NCBI RefSeq assembly: GCF_019029495.1
Contig: NZ_JAERQM010000004.1
Location: 1-64,000 of the forward strand
Source: Falsiroseomonas oleicola
Lineage (GTDB): Bacteria > Pseudomonadota > Alphaproteobacteria > Acetobacterales > Acetobacteraceae
Length of the DNA: 64,000 bases
Direction: 5' to 3'
Shown: one piece after another, positions 59,283 to 64,000 of the stretch
How positions within the stretch are numbered: the first letter of the stretch is position 1
How the letters are laid out: each line of letters begins with the position of its first letter
Translations under genes and position numbers: made by a program
Notes under the pieces: model-generated
The model's database searches: none
Told to the model about the DNA's origin: nothing
Seen by the model: the letters and a program-made list of their open reading frames with translations, nothing else

Positions 59283-61412
59283 TCAGAATATCGTTGCCGG
59301 CGTTGAAGGCTGGACTTGCGGCGCGCGCAGCTGCACCAGGGCATCCAGCGCCACACTCCCCTGCGCCCTCACCAGGAAGGGATTGATCTCGATACTGTCG
59401 ATGTCCGTCTGCGCCGCGGCGAGGGCTGAAACCGTGCATAGCGCGGCAATCAGCTCCGCCTTGTCCAGCGCCGGCGCGCCGCGCCAGCCGTCCAGAAGCC
59501 GACTTCCCTGAACGGATTGCACAAGCGCCGCCGCCCGGGCGGCACTCAACGGTGCGGAGGCGAAGGCCACGTCGCGAAACAGTTCCACCGAGACGCCGCC
59601 AAGGCCGAACATCACCATCGGTCCGAAGATCGGGTCCCGCTGAACGCCGATGATCGTCTCGACGCCGCCGCGCACCATCGGCGCGACCAGGACGCCATCG
59701 AGCTTTGCTTCCGGGCAGGCGAGGCGGGCGCGGTCCATCAGCGTGCCGAAACCCTGCTGCACCGCGGTCGCATCCGCCACGTCCAGCAGCACGCCGCCGA
59801 TCTCGGTCTTGTGGGCGATGTCATCCGACAGGATCTTCATCACCACGGGAAAACCCACCGCCTCCGCCGCGCGCACGGCCTGATCGGCATAGCCGCAGGC
59901 GTGTTCGGGCAGCACCGGCACGCCGATCCCGGCCAGCAGCGCCTTTGCCGCGGCCTCGTTCCCCGCGATGATCCGCCGCGGCGCCATCGTCATGGTCTTC
60001 TCCGGTGCAGCGGCCGCCGCCTGCTGCAGTGCCTGCAGCCGTGCGGCGCCGGTCACGGCCTTCACAGCGCGCGTCGGATCCTCGAAGACGGGCACACCCA
60101 GCGCCTCCAGCCTGGCGCGGATCTCCTCGACCGAGGTCATCACCGCGACCACGAGCCGGTCCGGCGCCGCCTGCCGCAACCTGGTCAAGGTCTGCTCCAG
60201 CGGCGGGAAGCGCGGGACGTTGCGGCCGAGATGCGCGAGATAGAACAGGAAGCTGCCCAGTTCCGCGCCGCGCAGCATCTCCTGGCTGATCGCCTCGAAT
60301 ACATGCATGCGGCCATTGATCTGCGCGGTCGTGTCGATCGGGTTGCGGCCGCCCGCCACAGGCTGGATCTCCCGGATGCGCGCCATGGTCGCATCGGGCA
60401 TCGGTGGCACGGCCAGCCCTGCCTCGATGCAGGCATCGGCCATCAGCACGCCGATGCCGCCGGAGACGGTCAGCACGCCCACCGCATCATTCGGCGGCAG
60501 CGGCGCGATGGCGCAGAGATAGGCGATGTCGATCATCTCCTCGATCGACTGGGTGCGATAGGCGCCGCATTCGCGGAACACCGCGCTGAAGATGCGATCC
60601 TCCCCGGCCAGCGATCCGGTATGCGTCGCGGCCGCCGCGGCGCCGACCTCCGTGGTGCCAACCTTCATGACGATCACCGGCTTGCGTGCCGCAGCTGCCT
60701 TCAGTAGCGCGCGCCGCAGCGCCGCACCATCCTTGCAGCCCTCGAGCGAGGCGCAGATCACCCGCGTGCCCGCATCCTCCGCCAGGTAGTCGATGGCCGC
60801 GGCCACATCGATATCGGCCTCGTTGCCCGTGGCGATAGCGCGGCTGATGCCGATGCCGCGCAGATGGGCCGCGGCGTAGATGTGGCTGCCATAGGCGCCA
60901 CTCTGCGTGGCGACGCCGATCACGCCCGGCCCCGGCTGCGCGGTGGCGAGCAGGGAGGAGAAGGTGCCGAAGAAACCATCCGGCGGGCTGATGCTGCCCA
61001 GCGCATTCGGGCCCGTGATCCGCATGCCATGCCGGCGCGCCAGCGCCGCCACGCGGTCCTGCATCGCGGCCCCCTCGGCGCCTTCCTCGGCAAAGCCGGA
61101 GGACAACACCTGCACATGCAGGATGCCCTTCGCCGCACAATCCTCCAGCGCCGGCTCCACCAGCGGAGCGGGCAGCAGCATCAATGCCGAGTCCGGCACT
61201 TCCGGCAGGTCGCGCACGCTTGGCCAGGCGGGCAGGCCCTGGACCTGCTTCGAGGTGACGTTGATCGGATAGATGCGGCCACGATAGCCGAGTTCCCGCA
61301 GATGCAGCAGCGTGCGACCGCCCAGCTTGTCCGGGTCGTTCGAGGCGCCGATCACCGCGACCGAGGCGGGGCGAAACATCTTCTCCAGCGGGTGCATCCC
61401 GGCCTCCGTCAC
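59283..61412 (-). CDS. ADP-forming acetate/acyl-CoA synthetase
   Basis: 709 residues from a GTG overlapping the previous stop (GTGA). CoA-binding domain at the N-terminus (FRPASVAVIGASNDPDKLGG), succinyl-CoA-ligase-like domains with GVATQSGAYGSHIYAAA near 170, and AATHTGSLAGEDRIF near 262 that carries the phosphorylated-His-type site. A C-terminal ATP-grasp domain follows (GFPVVMKILSDDIAHKTEIG near 535 and DSIEINPFLV). It makes acyl-CoA from acid, CoA and ATP, or runs in reverse to conserve energy. Coupled to two acyl-CoA dehydrogenases, it would activate their substrate. Confidence 0.93.
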   Translation of the reverse strand: MTEAGMHPLEKMFRPASVAVIGASNDPDKLGGRTLLHLRELGYRGRIYPINVTSKQVQGLPAWPSVRDLPEVPDSALMLLPAPLVEPALEDCAAKGILHVQVLSSGFAEEGAEGAAMQDRVAALARRHGMRITGPNALGSISPPDGFFGTFSSLLATAQPGPGVIGVATQSGAYGSHIYAAAHLRGIGISRAIATGNEADIDVAAAIDYLAEDAGTRVICASLEGCKDGAALRRALLKAAAARKPVIVMKVGTTEVGAAAAATHTGSLAGEDRIFSAVFRECGAYRTQSIEEMIDIAYLCAIAPLPPNDAVGVLTVSGGIGVLMADACIEAGLAVPPMPDATMARIREIQPVAGGRNPIDTTAQINGRMHVFEAISQEMLRGAELGSFLFYLAHLGRNVPRFPPLEQTLTRLRQAAPDRLVVAVMTSVEEIRARLEALGVPVFEDPTRAVKAVTGAARLQALQQAAAAAPEKTMTMAPRRIIAGNEAAAKALLAGIGVPVLPEHACGYADQAVRAAEAVGFPVVMKILSDDIAHKTEIGGVLLDVADATAVQQGFGTLMDRARLACPEAKLDGVLVAPMVRGGVETIIGVQRDPIFGPMVMFGLGGVSVELFRDVAFASAPLSAARAAALVQSVQGSRLLDGWRGAPALDKAELIAALCTVSALAAAQTDIDSIEINPFLVRAQGSVALDALVQLRAPQVQPSTPATIF

Positions 61413-62479
61413 GCGGCCTGCGCCAGCAGGCGGCTCGCCTGGAAGCTGCGGTCGCCGAATTCGAACTCCGCCATCATCACGCGGCGTGCCAGGCGGATGG
61501 CGGCGACACCTTCAGTCAGACCCATGCCGCCATGCATCTGGATGGTCTCATGCGCCACCAGACGCCCGGCCTCGCCGAGCCGCAGCTTGGCGAAGGCGAT
61601 GTCGCGCCAGGGCAGCGCATCCGCCGCCGCTGCCTCACGCAGCGCATGCGCCACCAGCCCCCGCAGGTTCTCATACTCCACATACATCTCCGCCACGCGA
61701 TGCCGCAGTGCCTGGTAGGAGGCGAGCGGCGCGTTGAACTGTACGCGATCGGAGAGAAAGGCGATTGTCTGCTCGATGATCGCGCCCATGGCGGAGACAC
61801 CCTCGATGCAGGTCAGCAGCGCCCCGAGGTCGCGCGCACGCGCCACGTGATCGGCGATGCCGCGCGCCAGCACCTGATCCGGCGCCACCGCCACGCCCGC
61901 GCAATGCCAATCGGCGGCGAGCCGCCCGTCGATCCGCAGCGACAGGTTCTGGGTGATGCCGGACGAGTCGACCGGCAGCAGCAGGAGTTCGCCGGCGGCT
62001 GTGGCCAGCAACAGATGCGTGGGATCCGGCGGTGTCTCCACGCCCACAACGCCGCCTTCCAGCGTCCGGTCGAAGCGCAGCCCGGCCGCGCCGGGATCCT
62101 GCGCGGCATCGGGCAGGATCAAGCAGATCCGCGCCGATCCCTCCGCCACCTGTGCGAGCATGTCGCGCGCACTCGCGGCGGCCAGCAGGGCAGGGGTCAC
62201 GACGCAGGCCGTCGCGATGGGCAGCGGCAGCCCGCCGCGCCCGGCACCACAGGCCAGCGCCGCGACATCGGACAGGTCGCCGCCGGCGCCGCCCGCATCC
62301 TCCGCGACCATGGTCGCCATCCAGCCGAGGCCGGCGATCGCATCCCAATGCCGGCGCAGGCAGGCCGCCTGCTCGCCCGCCTCGGACAGGGCGGAAAGTT
62401 CCGCATCAGCCTCCAGCGCCAGGCGTTGCGCCATCTCATAGGCATCGCCGCCGACCAGCGGACTCGCGGTGAAGGGCAT
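61409..62479 (-). CDS. Acyl-CoA dehydrogenase, shorter partner
   Basis: 356 residues with the acyl-CoA dehydrogenase fold but weak central motifs. N-terminal helices include AGLGWMATMVAEDAGGAGGD, and the C-terminal domain has AFLSDRVQFNAPLASYQALR, QMHGGMGLTEGVAAIRLARR and EFGDRSF. Such members frequently pair with a 390-residue partner as a heterotetramer in steroid, terpenoid or aromatic-side-chain degradation. It is coupled to the synthetase by a GTGA overlap and lies 4 nt after the larger partner. Confidence 0.92.
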   Translation of the reverse strand: MPFTASPLVGGDAYEMAQRLALEADAELSALSEAGEQAACLRRHWDAIAGLGWMATMVAEDAGGAGGDLSDVAALACGAGRGGLPLPIATACVVTPALLAAASARDMLAQVAEGSARICLILPDAAQDPGAAGLRFDRTLEGGVVGVETPPDPTHLLLATAAGELLLLPVDSSGITQNLSLRIDGRLAADWHCAGVAVAPDQVLARGIADHVARARDLGALLTCIEGVSAMGAIIEQTIAFLSDRVQFNAPLASYQALRHRVAEMYVEYENLRGLVAHALREAAAADALPWRDIAFAKLRLGEAGRLVAHETIQMHGGMGLTEGVAAIRLARRVMMAEFEFGDRSFQASRLLAQAA

Positions 62480-62483
62480 GGCG

Positions 62484-63656
62484 TCAGGATCCGAAAAGCT
62501 GCTTGGCGATCACGTTCTTCTGCACCTCGCTGCTGCCGCCATAGATCGTGCGCACACGCATATACATGTAGTTCTGCACCCATTCGATGCCGGGCGCTTC
62601 GGCATTCGGCCCGCTGCCATCGATGCGGCGGAAGCGCGGCGCCAGGCGTTCGCCGACGGCATCCATCGCCACCTCCGCCACATGCTGATGCGTGACGCTG
62701 GTGGAGAGCTTGAGCACGGAAGGCAGCAGGCCGAGCGGCCGGCCTTCCATCACCGCCGCCACCGCTTCCTTGCCCAGCGCCAGCGCCCCGCGCAGCTCCG
62801 CCTCCGCCAGCAGCAGCCGCAGCTCCAGCGCCGCCCGCTTCGCACGATGCGTTTCGCCGGTCAGTTCCTGTGCGACCAGTTCGCGCGTGCGTTCCAGGTT
62901 CTTCAGCGCCGGCGCGACATTGGCGCCGCCGAGGCGCTCGCGTTCCAGCAGGAACTTGCCATAGGTCCAACCCTCGCCTTCCTCGCCGATGCGGTTGGCG
63001 ACGGGCACGCGCACCTTGTCGAGGAACACCTCGTTCACATGGTGCCAGCCATCAATGGTACGGATCGGCCGGATGGTGATGCCGGGCGAGTCCAGCGGGA
63101 TCAGCAGCATGGTGATGCCTTGCTGCTTCTTCGCCTCCTTGGCGGTGCGGACCAGCGTGTACATCCAGTCCGACTCATGCGCGTGGGAGGTCCAGGTCTT
63201 CTGGCCGTCCACGATGTAGTCATCGCCCTCGCGTCGCGCCGCGGTGCGCAGCGAGGCAAGGTCCGATCCGGCGCCGGGTTCGGAATAGCCCTGGCACCAC
63301 CAATCCTCGCCGCTGAGGATGCCGGGCAGGAAGCGCGCCTGCTGTTCCGGCGTGCCGAATTCGATGATGACGGGGCCGATATGGCGCAGCCCGTGATGGT
63401 ACTGCGGCGGGCAATCATTCTCCGCCATCACCTCGTCGAAGATGTGCCGCTGTTGCGGGTCCCAGCCGGTGCCGCCGAACCGCTTCGGCCAGCTCGGCGC
63501 ACCCCAGCCATGCGCATGCAGGATCTGCTGCCAGGGCTGCCAGATCTTGCGCGACAGCTTGCGATAGGTGGCGACGACGGCGCGGATCTCGGGCGGGCAG
63601 CGCGTCCGCGCGAATTCCGTCACCTCGCGCCGGAAGGCCGCGTAGTCCACTTCCAT
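62484..63656 (-). CDS. Acyl-CoA dehydrogenase, larger partner
   Basis: 390 residues. APSWPKRFGGTGWDPQQRHI, the FAD and substrate loop WWCQGYSEPGAGSDLASLRT near residue 125, DDYIVDGQKTWTSHAHESDW near 150, and IYGGSSEVQKNVIAKQLFG at the C-terminus are standard. The ATG at 63656 follows the enoyl-CoA hydratase stop by one base. With the shorter partner it probably forms a mixed complex. The acyl chain is not identifiable. Confidence 0.94.
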   Translation of the reverse strand: MEVDYAAFRREVTEFARTRCPPEIRAVVATYRKLSRKIWQPWQQILHAHGWGAPSWPKRFGGTGWDPQQRHIFDEVMAENDCPPQYHHGLRHIGPVIIEFGTPEQQARFLPGILSGEDWWCQGYSEPGAGSDLASLRTAARREGDDYIVDGQKTWTSHAHESDWMYTLVRTAKEAKKQQGITMLLIPLDSPGITIRPIRTIDGWHHVNEVFLDKVRVPVANRIGEEGEGWTYGKFLLERERLGGANVAPALKNLERTRELVAQELTGETHRAKRAALELRLLLAEAELRGALALGKEAVAAVMEGRPLGLLPSVLKLSTSVTHQHVAEVAMDAVGERLAPRFRRIDGSGPNAEAPGIEWVQNYMYMRVRTIYGGSSEVQKNVIAKQLFGS

Positions 63657-63657
63657 C

Positions 63658-64000
63658 TCAGCGGCCCTTGAAGACGGGCTTGCGCTTCTCGAGCTGGGCA
63701 GCGCGGGCCTCCTTCGCATCCTCCGTCTTCGCCAGCTCGTAGGTGAAGTTCTGCTCGAAGCGATAGGCGTCCTTCGCCGGCATCAGCTCCACCATGTTGC
63801 AGCTGTTCTTGGCGTACTTGATGCCGAGCGGGCTTTTCTGCGCGATGCGCGTGGCCATCGCCATGGCGGCGGTCATCAGCTCCTCCACCGGCCAGACGGA
63901 ATCGATGACGCCGAGGCGGTACAACTCGCTGGCCGGCAGCCGGTCCCCGGTGAACATCAGGCGGCGCGCATAGGATTTGCCGAAGAGCTCGTTGATCATT
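63658..64000 (-). CDS. Enoyl-CoA hydratase/isomerase, N-terminus outside window
   Basis: Only the last 113 or so codons are present. FTGDRLPASELYRLGVIDSV is the crotonase-family segment after the second oxyanion loop, and SPLGIKYAKNSCNMVELMPA followed by the C-terminal helices (EQNFTYELAKTEDAKEARAA, KRKPVFKGR) matches typical endings. The gene continues beyond the right edge. It heads the visible hydratase, dehydrogenase, dehydrogenase, synthetase unit. Confidence 0.9.
   Translation of the reverse strand, partial: MINELFGKSYARRLMFTGDRLPASELYRLGVIDSVWPVEELMTAAMAMATRIAQKSPLGIKYAKNSCNMVELMPAKDAYRFEQNFTYELAKTEDAKEARAAQLEKRKPVFKGR

Noticed and set aside
1-64000. tRNA, rRNA, CRISPR arrays, riboswitches, phage genes
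   Set aside because: Looked for characteristic patterns by eye. Found no repeat-spacer arrays, tRNA-like cloverleaf sequence, rRNA motif, integrase or structural phage gene.

Overview
The window is very GC-rich (about 70%), densely coded, and packed with accessory catabolism: six Bug/TctC-type solute receptors, two DUF849 beta-keto acid cleavage enzymes, a CaiB CoA-transferase, a fused hydantoinase and several ABC importers, each next to its own local regulator. This resembles chromosomes of Roseomonas-like Acetobacteraceae (Alphaproteobacteria). That assignment is inference from gene content and codon use. No rRNA, tRNA, CRISPR array, phage or intact insertion sequence was seen.

Layout. 1-321: frameshifted IS3 transposase scrap. 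444-5640: LeuC/LeuD-type hydro-lyase and an IclR regulator, divergent from a TctC receptor and a CaiB CoA-transferase. 5793-15962: Opp/Dpp-type importer (ATPases, permeases, binding protein) behind a 1267-residue HyuA-HyuB fusion, preceded by an unusual AroM-LuxR fusion regulator. 16255-22724: Fbp/Afu-type importer with three tandem paralogous binding proteins. 23060-32572: HpsN-like dehydrogenase, SDR, LacI regulator, sugar-type ABC importer, bicupin and MetE-like methyltransferase, with two matching LacI-type palindromes. 32573-34500: debris of broken genes. 34555-43278: alpha/beta hydrolase, then an IclR-controlled BKACE region (one BKACE divergent from iclR, then a six-gene operon TctC-TctC-GST-BKACE-MBL-TctC) with two matching palindromes. 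43278-47209: TetR scrap, DadA-like oxidase, TctC and M20 amidohydrolase. 47543-54656: small basic protein, HyuA scrap, Ldh2-type dehydrogenase, MBL hydrolase, TctC, aconitase and a double-winged-helix GntR regulator. 54729-59120: GNAT, serine hydrolase with an orphan binding protein, LysR. 59283-64000: ADP-forming acyl-CoA synthetase, two acyl-CoA dehydrogenases and an enoyl-CoA hydratase cut by the window edge.

The logic repeats: a periplasmic receptor or importer, two to six enzymes ending at CoA esters or central carboxylates, and a dedicated regulator with a readable inverted repeat. The strongest candidates for an undescribed system are the LacI-bounded HpsN/SDR/bicupin/MetE-like cluster and the hydantoinase importer headed by a cysteine-free AroM-LuxR protein.
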